Shown here in pieces: positions 1 to 5,106 of a DNA stretch of 5,116 nucleotides; position 1 is the stretch's first letter, and each line of letters opens with the position of its first letter. The stretch comes from an uncultured Oscillospiraceae bacterium (GTDB taxonomy: Bacteria > Bacillota > Clostridia > Oscillospirales > Acutalibacteraceae): NCBI GenBank assembly GCA_900546785.1, contig URED01000062.1, positions 1 through 5,116 on the forward strand, written 5' to 3'. A program made the translations under genes and the position numbers. Below the pieces are notes generated by a model. It was not told the origin of the DNA. It saw nothing but the letters and a program-made list of their open reading frames with translations, and did not search any database.

Positions 1-2
1 GG

Positions 3-647
3 GATGGTGATGTCGGCGGCGGCTGCGGCCACGTGGCAATCTGTACCGGCGAGGGTACGACCTCATATTTCTACTCATACGACCAAAACTGGAACGGCAA
101 AGAAATGCACAAAGTAAAGCACGATTATGATGATGTTTACGGCGTTCTCAGACCAAAAGACCAGTCAAAAGTAGGCGCAACTGCTACGACTACCACTTCA
201 ACAGCATCTAAAAATGTCGGTTCTTATGTTCCGTCCGTGAAATGGCAGAACGGCTCAACAAGCGAGACGGTATACGCCCGTTCCGATTTCAAAGAAAAAA
301 TTGGCACTATTTATCCGCGGTCATCTGCTAAGTGCTTTGGTAAAAAGGGCAGCGCCTATTGCGTGCAGTATGATCTTGACGGTACAAATAAGCACAAGGT
401 TGGGTTTGTTAAGTATGCCGGCGGAGTCAAGACTGCTCCTACAAGCGGCAGAAATTACAAAAACGGCTCAACAGCGGAAACAGTCTATACCGATACCGCT
501 AAAAAAGGCAAGGCGGGCAGCCTTGATAAAAACGAGGCGTGCCTCTGCCCCACAAAGACGGACGGTATGTTTCTTGTTATTTACAAGGTAAACGGCACGT
601 CAGCCTATAAATGCGGCTTCACCGTTTATGACGGCGGCGTGGAATAA
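3..647 (+). CDS. CHAP-domain phage endolysin, C-terminal part (5' end outside window)
   Basis: The frame is open from the left edge, so the start and N-terminal catalytic part are missing; 214 residues are visible. Residues 1-57 look like the end of a CHAP amidase/peptidase domain: GHVAI (residues 9-13) carries the expected catalytic His, followed by YDQNWNG, a conserved Tyr pair and GVLRPK at the domain end. The catalytic Cys would lie upstream. A Thr/Ser-rich linker (about 58-75) leads to two tandem ~65-residue repeats (79-143 and 150-214), each with NGST-ETVY near the start and YxxGGV at the end, probably cell-wall binding. By family, such enzymes cleave peptidoglycan peptides or amide bonds and release phage at lysis. 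A GTG at 33-35 could be read as a start, but it lies inside the conserved GHVAI motif and has no ribosome binding site, so it is internal. A host-encoded wall hydrolase is the alternative; phage origin is inferred from the architecture and the lysis-module-like position before tandem terminators. Confidence 0.82.
   Translation, partial: DGDVGGGCGHVAICTGEGTTSYFYSYDQNWNGKEMHKVKHDYDDVYGVLRPKDQSKVGATATTTTSTASKNVGSYVPSVKWQNGSTSETVYARSDFKEKIGTIYPRSSAKCFGKKGSAYCVQYDLDGTNKHKVGFVKYAGGVKTAPTSGRNYKNGSTAETVYTDTAKKGKAGSLDKNEACLCPTKTDGMFLVIYKVNGTSAYKCGFTVYDGGVE
237..431 (+). repeat. Endolysin wall-binding repeat, copy 1
   Basis: This is the first of two in-frame 65-codon repeats. It aligns gap-free with copy 2, sharing NGST-ETVY, a G-(S/T) strand, YxVxGT-xYKxGF-like residues (here YDLDGTNKHKVGF) and final YAGGVK. 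The bases 'aacggctcaaca' are identical in both copies, but most third positions differ, so the duplication is old. A role in wall binding is inferred from position after the catalytic domain. Confidence 0.75.
450..644 (+). repeat. Endolysin wall-binding repeat, copy 2
   Basis: This second 65-codon copy ends at the last sense codon of the gene. It keeps KNGSTAETVY, the IYKVNGTSAYKCGF segment and ends YDGGVE. It is the better match to the repeat form I remember from clostridial endolysins. Six residues (144-149) separate it from copy 1. Confidence 0.75.
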
Positions 648-652
648 AAAAT

Positions 653-686
653 ATCCCGGCTCTTAATTGAGTCGGGATTTTATTTA
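653..686 (+). terminator. Rho-independent terminator 1 after endolysin
   Basis: Arms tcccggctc (654-662) and gagtcggga (669-677) pair over 9 bp with one G-U, extended by A653-T678. The loop is 6 nt and a T-rich tail (ttttatttatt) follows. It begins six bases after the endolysin stop codon. Confidence 0.85.
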
Positions 687-717
687 TTCCGTATATAACT
701 AATTGATTCAATACAAT

Positions 718-752
718 AGAGCCCCATCTTAAATAAGTCGGGGCTTTTTTTA
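718..752 (+). terminator. Rho-independent terminator 2, similar to terminator 1
   Basis: Arms gcccc (721-725) and ggggc (740-744) pair, flanked by A-T and G-T pairs. Two mismatches follow, then ctt/aag closing a 4-nt loop, with a run of seven T's from 745. The core 'tcttaa...agtcggg' resembles terminator 1, so the two may be duplicates. It is also the tail-to-tail boundary with the minus-strand cotJC fragment and could work weakly in the other direction, though the U-tract favours the plus strand. Confidence 0.75.
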
Positions 753-761
753 TTATCTCTT

Positions 762-866
762 TTAGCAGTACAGTCCTCCGTACTGAGAGATGATCAGGCT
801 GGCGGCCTTTGGGTCGCAGTGTTTGATATTGATCGGGTATTGCAGTTTTTTTATATAATTAAACAT
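762..866 (-). pseudogene. cotJC: Truncated cotJC (spore-coat Mn-catalase-like) 5' fragment, 34 codons
   Basis: Reading the minus strand from ATG at 866-864 gives a 34-residue peptide that begins MFNYIKKLQYPINIK, continues with a C-D-P and ends in SLIISQYGG plus LYC and TAA (764-762). The family N-terminus, as I recall it, is M-(W/F)-x-Y-x-KKLQYP, then NP/DP, then (L/I)IxQYGG followed by (P/A)DGELAA. The match covers residues 1-31 and stops abruptly after QYGG; no frame downstream continues it. Full-length CotJC is near 190-200 residues. The start is set by AAAGGAG (881-875) 8 nt upstream; an in-frame ATG at 893 lacks such a site. CotJC is a di-manganese catalase-like protein of the spore coat made in the mother cell. 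The intact upstream signals suggest a recent break, possibly by the phage-like element on the left; a short functional peptide is the alternative. Confidence 0.75.
766..785. other. 6-bp inverted repeat at the cotJC breakpoint; possible att site
   Basis: CAGTAC (766-771) and GTACTG (780-785) form a perfect inverted repeat around agtcctcc. The right arm is the Gln-Tyr of the conserved QYGG of cotJC; the left arm lies in the three codons that do not belong to CotJC. The breakpoint therefore falls inside the dyad. A recombinase crossover site is an inference; a chance dyad is possible. Confidence 0.3.
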
Positions 867-895
867 AGAATTAACTCCTTTATTATTGTTCATTT

Positions 896-923
896 CATAT
901 TATGCTTTCAGCGCGCATTTGTT
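896..923 (-). promoter_or_regulatory. Candidate sporulation (SigK/SigE-type) promoter of the cotJC fragment
   Basis: On the minus strand AACA (923-920) is followed, 16 nt after its AC, by GCATAATATG (905-896). This fits the mother-cell SigK pattern AC-N16-CATAnnnTA except for the last base; SigE has a very similar -10. The implied start lies near 890, giving a short leader ending in the AAAGGAG site of the fragment. The motif is degenerate and was sought after the gene was recognised, so confidence is modest. Confidence 0.35.
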
Positions 924-971
924 AAATCGGGACTCGATAAACGCATTTGCAGGCAAACGCATACGCTTCTG

Positions 972-1000
972 TTGAACAATGCCGCGAATAGTTGTATAAT
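972..1000 (+). promoter_or_regulatory. SigA-type promoter of the GNAT gene
   Basis: TTGAAC (972-977), a 17-nt spacer and a perfect TATAAT (995-1000) give a near-consensus housekeeping promoter. Transcription would begin near 1007, leaving a leader of about 45 nt before the start codon. Confidence 0.85.
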
Positions 1001-1042
1001 AAAACAGTATTGGTTGCATATCATGGTAAAATACGGTCACAT

Positions 1043-1047
1043 GGAGG
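1043..1047 (+). promoter_or_regulatory. Ribosome binding site fixing the GNAT start
   Basis: GGAGG lies 4 nt before the ATG at 1052. The spacing is on the short side, but this is the only good site, and the longer in-frame TTG start at 992 falls inside the -10 box. Confidence 0.75.
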
Positions 1048-1051
1048 TATT

Positions 1052-1513
1052 ATGCGTATAAATTCGGCAGCTTTATCTGAATTATCTGTTGTTAAAAATA
1101 TTTGCGAAGCAACGATATCTGCAATATATCCGAAGTATTACCCCGCAGGTGCGGTACGTTATTTTCTTGAACTGCACAGTGAAAATAATATATTAAAAGA
1201 TATTGGTGAAGGCTGTGTTTATTTGTATAAAGATGCTTTGGAAATACCTGTCGGCACCGTTACGGTCAAGGGGAATGAAGTGTGCAGATTATTTGTTTTG
1301 CCTGCGTATCAGGGTAAAGGGTATGGTTCTCAGCTTCTCGATTTTGCGGAGAACATTATCTTGCGGCATTATTCGAATGTTGTTGTGGCGGCGTCATTCC
1401 CTGCCAAATGTATTTATCTGAAACGAGGATATGCAGATACTGATTTTAAACGTATTCAAACGTATAACAGTGATTTTCTGTGTTACGATGTTATGGAAAA
1501 ACATACAGTATAA
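1052..1513 (+). CDS. GNAT family N-acetyltransferase
   Basis: The product is a 153-residue soluble protein. The acetyl-CoA pyrophosphate-binding signature of GNAT motif A is clear at residues 79-92: RLFVLPAYQGKGYG, with the Q-x-x-G-x-G loop Q87-G92. The helix LLDFAENIIL follows, then a beta strand VVVAAS and the motif-B-like segment FPAKCIYLKRGY (116-127). It would transfer an acetyl group from acetyl-CoA to an amine; the substrate cannot be told from sequence. The length is typical of a single GNAT domain. The gene is alone, with its own SigA promoter and terminator, so its neighbours say little about its role. It is visibly more AT-rich than the glycosyltransferase genes to the right, which may hint at separate origin. 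Residues 1-60 are poorly conserved by eye and would hold the substrate-recognition helices. Confidence 0.88.
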   Translation: MRINSAALSELSVVKNICEATISAIYPKYYPAGAVRYFLELHSENNILKDIGEGCVYLYKDALEIPVGTVTVKGNEVCRLFVLPAYQGKGYGSQLLDFAENIILRHYSNVVVAASFPAKCIYLKRGYADTDFKRIQTYNSDFLCYDVMEKHTV

Positions 1514-1601
1514 TTAGATGATGCCAATTATATAGTAGGGTAAAAGGATATGCCGCAGTCTGTGTGCATGAAAAAAGAATTATGACAGGCGGCTTAACGA
1601 T

Positions 1602-1648
1602 AAAAACAGCCGATGTGCCTTGGCAGAGGGTGCGTCGGCTGTTTTTTT
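1602..1648 (+). terminator. Strong, probably bidirectional terminator after the GNAT gene
   Basis: Arms 1602-1621 and 1627-1646 pair continuously for 20 bp, with five G-U pairs, around a 5-nt loop. The outer aaaaacagccga/tcggctgttttt part is perfect and gives an A-tract on the left and T-tract on the right. It isolates the GNAT gene from the glycosyltransferase operon. The 88 nt between the GNAT stop codon and this hairpin hold nothing I recognise. Confidence 0.9.
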
Positions 1649-1675
1649 CTTCGGAATACGGGCATTACATTAGGT

Positions 1676-1704
1676 TTTAGATTTTTTTAACAATTCTTTA
1701 TAAT
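1676..1704 (+). promoter_or_regulatory. Probable SigA promoter of the GT8-VTT operon
   Basis: A perfect TATAAT (1699-1704) lies 17 nt after TTTAGA (1676-1681), which matches the -35 consensus at four of six bases. Transcription would start near 1711, leaving about a 60-nt leader. A second, poorer -10-like TATGAT at 1734-1739 has no good -35. Confidence 0.5.
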
Positions 1705-1755
1705 TGGTTTACCTCATTTTAAAAGGGCGGCGGTATGATTGAGCCATAGGAACCG

Positions 1756-1762
1756 AAAGGAG
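1756..1762 (+). promoter_or_regulatory. Ribosome binding site fixing the GT8 start
   Basis: AAAGGAG sits 8 nt before the ATG at 1771. An in-frame GTG at 1762 overlaps this site and is therefore rejected as the start. Confidence 0.85.
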
Positions 1763-1770
1763 TGTGTTTT

Positions 1771-2580
1771 ATGAATATACTTGTTACGATAGACGCAAAT
1801 TATGCAGATGTGCTTATAAAAATGCTCAGATCGCTTGCAGCGTCAAACAGAGAGAACTTTGATGTTTATATAGCCCACAGTTCGCTCACGTTTACGGATC
1901 TTACATATATCCAAAACGGCGTGGACTGCGGCAGAATAAAGCTGCACCCGATCAAGATTTCCGAGCGGCTGTTTGAGGGCGCGCATTTCACAAAGCGCAT
2001 CTCCAAGGAAACGTATTACCGGTTGCTGCTGTTTGAATACCTGCCGCCCGAGGTGGACAGGATTTTGTATCTTGATCCCGATATCGCCGTGCTGAATTCC
2101 GTGAAACTGATCTATAATATGGAATTCGGAGATATGATCTTTGCCGGGGCAGGGCATACACGCGGCGTCATAAAGGCATTCAACCGAATGCGCCTTAATC
2201 TGGGTCTGCACGGCGATTATATCAACGCCGGCGTGCTTATGATCCATGTGGATAACATGCGCAAATACGTTGACGCCGAGACCATATTCAGATATATAGA
2301 TAAAAAAGGCAAAACACTTTTTCAGGCGGATCAGGACGTGATCAACGCGCTTTTCAAAAATAAGATCATCTCCATAAACCCCTGCTTTTACAATCTGGAC
2401 GAAGCCACCTACAGAAGAAAAGGACTTGATCTGGAGTGGGTGCGCCGAAACGCGGTCTTTGTGCATTACAACGGTAAAAATAAGCCGTGGAAAGAAAATT
2501 ACCGCGGCGAGCTGAATGTTTTTTGGAATCAGGAAAAAGAGCGGCAAACGGCTGTAAAAGGATTCGAGGCGGCTGTGTGA
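1771..2580 (+). CDS. Glycosyltransferase family 8 protein
   Basis: The product is a 269-residue protein without signal peptide or membrane segments, so cytosolic or membrane-peripheral. Hallmarks of family GT8 (retaining, UDP-sugar, metal-dependent) occur in order: N-terminal strand MNILVTIDANY (1-11); a conserved T-x-x-R-L (81-85); LYLDPDIAV (99-107) with the DPD metal-binding triad at 102-104; YINAGVLMI (150-158); QADQDVIN (185-192); and HYNGKNKPW (232-240), the usual H-x-x-G-x-x-KPW near the C-terminus. All key residues are present and the length fits. Relatives add glucose or galactose to lipopolysaccharide cores, teichoic acids or surface glycans. Donor and acceptor cannot be deduced here; UDP-hexose is the family norm. 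It is first in a two-gene operon: its TGA overlaps the next gene's ATG by one base, so translation is coupled to a VTT membrane protein. An envelope role is inferred from this and from the GtrB/GtrA pair downstream. Confidence 0.92.
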   Translation: MNILVTIDANYADVLIKMLRSLAASNRENFDVYIAHSSLTFTDLTYIQNGVDCGRIKLHPIKISERLFEGAHFTKRISKETYYRLLLFEYLPPEVDRILYLDPDIAVLNSVKLIYNMEFGDMIFAGAGHTRGVIKAFNRMRLNLGLHGDYINAGVLMIHVDNMRKYVDAETIFRYIDKKGKTLFQADQDVINALFKNKIISINPCFYNLDEATYRRKGLDLEWVRRNAVFVHYNGKNKPWKENYRGELNVFWNQEKERQTAVKGFEAAV

Positions 2581-3284
2581 TGAACGGGATTTTGAAATTA
2601 AAAAGCATTTCAAAGCGGCAGTGGGCGCTTGCAGGCGCGTCGGCCGCAGTGATGCTCGCAGGTTTTCTTGCGCTGTATCTGACCCTCGGCAGGGAACTGC
2701 TTTCCGTTATAAGCGACCGGCAGGTATTCAAGGCGTGGCTGGACGGATTTTCCGTGCCCGCAAACGCTGTGTTTGTGTTTATCCGTGCGTTTCAGACGGT
2801 CATCAAAATCATACCCGCCGAGCCGCTTGAGATCGGTTCGGGATATGTGTGGGGCACGTTCGGCGGCTTTTTCTACTGTATGCTCGGCACGGAGATAGGC
2901 TCGCTCATCATTCTTGCGCTCACAAGGCTTTTCGGCGTTCGGTTCGTTAATCTTTTCGTGGATACAAACAAGATCAATGAGTGGGCGTTTATCAAAGACT
3001 CCAAAAGGAAATATCTGCTGCTGTTCATCATTTATCTTATACCCGGCACGCCCAAGGATATCATTACCTATTTTATAGGCCTTACGGATACAAAGATACT
3101 TCCTTTTCTGGTCATTACGGGTATTGCAAGGATCCCCGCCATCATCTCCTCAACCTATTGCGGCAGCAGACTTATAGATAATAACTATACGCTGTTCATC
3201 GTGGTCTTTGCGCTCATAACCGTGGTGTCCGCACTCGGCACTTATTTCGGAACGAAATATATGAAAAAGATGAAAGAGGCATAA
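2580..3284 (+). CDS. VTT-domain (TVP38/TMEM64, DedA-related) membrane protein
   Basis: The product is a 234-residue polytopic membrane protein. The start is the ATG at 2580, overlapping the GT8 stop by one base and preceded by GAGG 10 nt upstream; a longer frame upstream only overlaps GT8. Hydrophobic segments lie around residues 17-37, 61-80, 94-117, 146-167, 173-193 and 203-226. Family marks are the first half-motif IIPAEPLEIGSGYVWGTFGG (77-96) with following G-x-x-x-G, and the second, YLIPGTPKDIITYFIGLTD (152-170) then R-x-P. These are the two re-entrant, Pro/Gly-rich hairpins of the VTT/DedA fold. Related proteins are linked to lipid scrambling and, for DedA members, to undecaprenyl-phosphate recycling. 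That the protein serves a lipid-carrier step for the coupled GT8 is inference. The C-terminus is basic (KYMKKMK), as expected for a cytosolic tail. Confidence 0.9.
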   Translation: MNGILKLKSISKRQWALAGASAAVMLAGFLALYLTLGRELLSVISDRQVFKAWLDGFSVPANAVFVFIRAFQTVIKIIPAEPLEIGSGYVWGTFGGFFYCMLGTEIGSLIILALTRLFGVRFVNLFVDTNKINEWAFIKDSKRKYLLLFIIYLIPGTPKDIITYFIGLTDTKILPFLVITGIARIPAIISSTYCGSRLIDNNYTLFIVVFALITVVSALGTYFGTKYMKKMKEA

Positions 3285-3334
3285 ACGCGCTTTCAAGATA
3301 CACGTATCACGCCCTGACCTCCGAAAGGGCATAA

Positions 3335-3375
3335 TTGCCGGCAACTGCAACCTGAGCGGCTGCCGGCAGCTTTTT
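3335..3375 (+). terminator. Terminator of the GT8-VTT operon
   Basis: Arms tgccggca (3336-3343) and tgccggca (3361-3368) pair over 8 bp. After one mismatch come four more pairs (3345-3348 with 3356-3359), and the 3' arm is followed by gcttttt. It lies 50 nt after the VTT stop. A weaker hairpin, gccct/agggc (3311-3330), precedes it. Confidence 0.8.
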
Positions 3376-3474
3376 GCGTTCTTCACAAGCTGTGCCAAAG
3401 CAACGTGCCGGTTGATTTGTGCTGTTGCATATTCAGGGTGATTTTATTTAAAATATATTTATACTTTTTTATTG

Positions 3475-3503
3475 TTGTTTTTAACGGTCTGTTGTGTTAC
3501 AAT
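3475..3503 (+). promoter_or_regulatory. Probable extended -10 SigA promoter of the GT2-GtrA operon
   Basis: TACAAT (3498-3503) is preceded by TGT, an extended -10 (TGn). TTGTTT (3475-3480) is a half-matching -35 at 17 nt. The region upstream (3421-3480) is very AT-rich, like an UP element. The start would be near 3510, giving a leader of about 26 nt that holds GAGG (3525-3528). Confidence 0.6.
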
Positions 3504-3535
3504 ATCTGCGATACGGCAGATAAAGAGGTTTAAAT

Positions 3536-4495
3536 ATGAAATTATCGCTTGTTGTTCCCTGCTATAATGAAGAGGGAAATGTAGAGAAATTTTATTCGGA
3601 AGTAAAAAAGGTATTTGCGGGGAAAGTTGCCGATTACGAATTCGTTTTTGTGAATGACGGCAGTAAGGACGATACCTATAAATTACTTAAAAAGCTTTAT
3701 GAGGAGCACAAAGAATCCCGAATTCAGGTGCTTTCTTTCAGTCGTAACTTCGGCAAGGAGGCTGCGATCTATGCCGGGCTCAATGCCGTGCGCGGAGATC
3801 TTGTCTGCCTTATAGACGCGGATCTGCAGCAGCGCCCGGAGGTCGTGCTCCAAATGCTGGATATCATGGAAAAGGACAGCAGCGTGGATTGCGTGACCGC
3901 GTATCAGGACGAGCGTAAGGAAAGCAAATTGATGAGCGCCATGAAGTCCGCCTTTTATAAGATCATCAATAAGGTGGCGGAGGTACCGTTCGTAAACGGC
4001 GCGTCCGATTTTAGGCTGATGAAACGCCAAATGGTTCAAGCCGTGCTTGAAATGGGCGAATACCACCGGTTTTCCAAGGGTATCTTCAGCTTTGTGGGTT
4101 TCAATACCGAATATATGCCCTATACCGTGCAGGAAAGGGAGAGCGGCGAATCAAAGTGGAGTTTCATAAAACTGTTAAAGTATGCAATAGAGGGTATCGT
4201 TTCCTTTACCACGTTCCCGCTTAAGGTCTCGGCATATATCGGGTTCTTCTCCTCGCTCGCGTCTATCATCTACCTTTTAGTGGTCATTATTCAGAAGCTG
4301 GCGTTTGGTATAGATGTGCCCGGTTATGCTACGATCGTCGTTCTGGTACTGCTTCTCGGCGGGCTCCAGCTCTTTTGCCTCGGCATACTCGGCGAATATA
4401 TATCCAAGATCTACGTTCAGGTGAAAAACAGACCCGTCTATATCCTTAAAGATCATCTCGGCGCTGAAAAGGGCGGTAAAAATAATCATGAATAA
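3536..4495 (+). CDS. GtrB-like family 2 glycosyltransferase (polyprenyl-phosphate sugar transferase)
   Basis: The product has 319 residues, the usual length for the GtrB/DPM1-like branch of GT2. The GT-A domain comes first: SLVVPCYNEEGNV (4-16), FVNDGSKDDT (38-47) for nucleotide binding, SFSRNFGKEAAIYAGL (67-82), and the metal-binding DADLQ (94-98) followed by P101. Later come VNGASDFRLM (153-162) and RESGESKWSF (201-210), typical of this branch. Two membrane helices follow (about 230-257 and 264-289), then LGEYISKIYVQVKNRPVYI, the conserved amphipathic tail. Known relatives (GtrB, YfdH, DPM1) transfer glucose, mannose or similar sugar from a nucleotide sugar to undecaprenyl or dolichyl phosphate at the cytosolic face. 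The sugar cannot be read from sequence. GAGG at 3525-3528, 7 nt from ATG, supports the start. The gene overlaps the GtrA gene by 8 nt, which strongly supports the functional pairing. Confidence 0.93.
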   Translation: MKLSLVVPCYNEEGNVEKFYSEVKKVFAGKVADYEFVFVNDGSKDDTYKLLKKLYEEHKESRIQVLSFSRNFGKEAAIYAGLNAVRGDLVCLIDADLQQRPEVVLQMLDIMEKDSSVDCVTAYQDERKESKLMSAMKSAFYKIINKVAEVPFVNGASDFRLMKRQMVQAVLEMGEYHRFSKGIFSFVGFNTEYMPYTVQERESGESKWSFIKLLKYAIEGIVSFTTFPLKVSAYIGFFSSLASIIYLLVVIIQKLAFGIDVPGYATIVVLVLLLGGLQLFCLGILGEYISKIYVQVKNRPVYILKDHLGAEKGGKNNHE

Positions 4496-4985
4496 AATAA
4501 AGGCACTTTTTATCAAGTACAAAGAGCTTATCACGTACGTCATTTTCGGCGTGCTCACAACGCTTGTAAACTTCGTTTGTTTCTGGGCGCTCAATAAGAT
4601 ATTCGGCGATCATGTCTATCTTCTGAACAATGCGATAGCTTGGGTCGTTTCCGTGGTCTTTGCATATGTTACAAACAAACTTTGGGTGTTTGAATCCAAA
4701 AGCTGGAATATCAAGATCGTAGCGCGCGAGGTCGTCAGCTTTTTCGCGGCGCGCCTTTTCAGCTTCGGCGTGGAAGAGGGCGGCCTTTGGCTGCTGGTAG
4801 ATGTGCTTTCCATGGGCGGCATCTCGTTCATGCTGCTCGGCTTTGAGATCACGGGTCAGCTTATCGCCAAGGTCATTCTTGCCGTCATAGTCGTTATCTT
4901 AAACTATTTTTTCAGCAAATTCCTGATTTTTACCAAAAAAAAGAAAAAGCCGTCTGATGACGGGGCTGATGCAGAAAAATCATGA
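4488..4985 (+). CDS. GtrA family membrane protein (lipid-linked sugar flippase candidate)
   Basis: The product is a 165-residue small membrane protein with four predicted helices (about 14-37, 44-63, 81-106, 120-147). GtrA/DPMS family marks are YVIFGVLTTLVNF (17-29), the N-NAIAW-V stretch (47-54), TNKLWVF (62-68), and LNYFFSKFLIF (138-148) at the end of helix four. The C-terminal tail is highly charged (six Lys, then acidic residues), slightly longer than in many relatives and probably cytosolic. The start ATG (4488) lies inside the end of the GT2 gene, in another frame, with AAAAGGGCGG at 4467-4476 as a loose ribosome binding site; translational coupling is likely. Family members are proposed to move polyprenyl-phosphate-sugar across the membrane or to stabilise the partner GT2. 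The C-terminal codons contain an A8 run (4934-4941), a place where slippage could occur. Confidence 0.9.
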   Translation: MNKIKALFIKYKELITYVIFGVLTTLVNFVCFWALNKIFGDHVYLLNNAIAWVVSVVFAYVTNKLWVFESKSWNIKIVAREVVSFFAARLFSFGVEEGGLWLLVDVLSMGGISFMLLGFEITGQLIAKVILAVIVVILNYFFSKFLIFTKKKKKPSDDGADAEKS

Positions 4986-5000
4986 TATTACAAAATTATC

Positions 5001-5024
5001 GGCGGAGCGCTTTTGCGCCCCGCC
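5001..5024 (+). terminator. GC-rich hairpin after gtrA-like gene (weak terminator candidate)
   Basis: Arms ggcggagcgc (5001-5010) and gcgccccgcc (5015-5024) pair over 10 positions with one A-C mismatch, around a tttt loop. No T-tract follows on the plus strand (tcagcgtgtag comes next). It is therefore not a classical terminator and may belong to the structured element to its right. Confidence 0.35.
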
Positions 5025-5106
5025 TCAGCGTGTAGAAAAAGGTGTAAATTCAGAAAAGCGTGCAGTCCTACACGCTGAGGAGACTTCGAGAAATCGAGCT
5101 GAATTT
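5023..5106. repeat. 13-bp inverted repeat with nested secondary pairing (intergenic element, maybe structured RNA)
   Basis: cctcagcgtgtag (5023-5035) and ctacacgctgagg (5068-5080) are perfect inverted repeats 32 nt apart. Inside the spacer aaattcag (5046-5053) is complementary to ctgaattt (5099-5106) beyond the right arm, giving pseudoknot geometry. Between them tcga-GAAA-tcga (5086-5097) is a small GNRA-capped hairpin. The motif agcgtg(t/c)ag also occurs directly at 5027-5035 and 5057-5065. No gene covers it. I interpret it as part of a dispersed intergenic repeat or a small RNA; a long-range terminator/attenuator for the next gene is also possible. The element runs towards the window edge and may be incomplete. 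Confidence 0.45.

Noticed and set aside
867..893. Earlier in-frame ATG at 893 for the cotJC fragment, adding nine residues
   Set aside because: The added stretch encodes the ribosome binding site itself, and the family begins M-(W/F)-x-Y at the ATG at 866.
992..1051. Upstream in-frame extension of the GNAT gene from a TTG codon
   Set aside because: The TTG overlaps the TATAAT box of the gene's own promoter and has no ribosome binding site; GGAGG marks the ATG at 1052.
1550..1680. Short plus-strand frames after the GNAT gene, one running through the terminator
   Set aside because: No usable ribosome binding site, no similarity I recognise, and the longer one is made largely of terminator sequence.
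1735..1749. Four-codon leader peptide (MIEP) before the GT8 gene
   Set aside because: Far too short to support, with no runs of regulatory codons or attenuator hairpins around it.
2487..2579. In-frame N-terminal extension of the VTT gene inside GT8
   Set aside because: The extension is charged and just overlaps GT8's coding end; ATG at 2580 with GAGG gives the normal family length.
1843..2613. Long minus-strand open frame opposite the GT8 gene
   Set aside because: It is the mirror of a confidently identified coding frame, with no family motifs, ribosome binding site or promoter.
4943..4970. Hairpin ccgtc/gacgg at the end of the GtrA-like gene
   Set aside because: It is only 5 bp, lies within coding sequence and has no U-tract.
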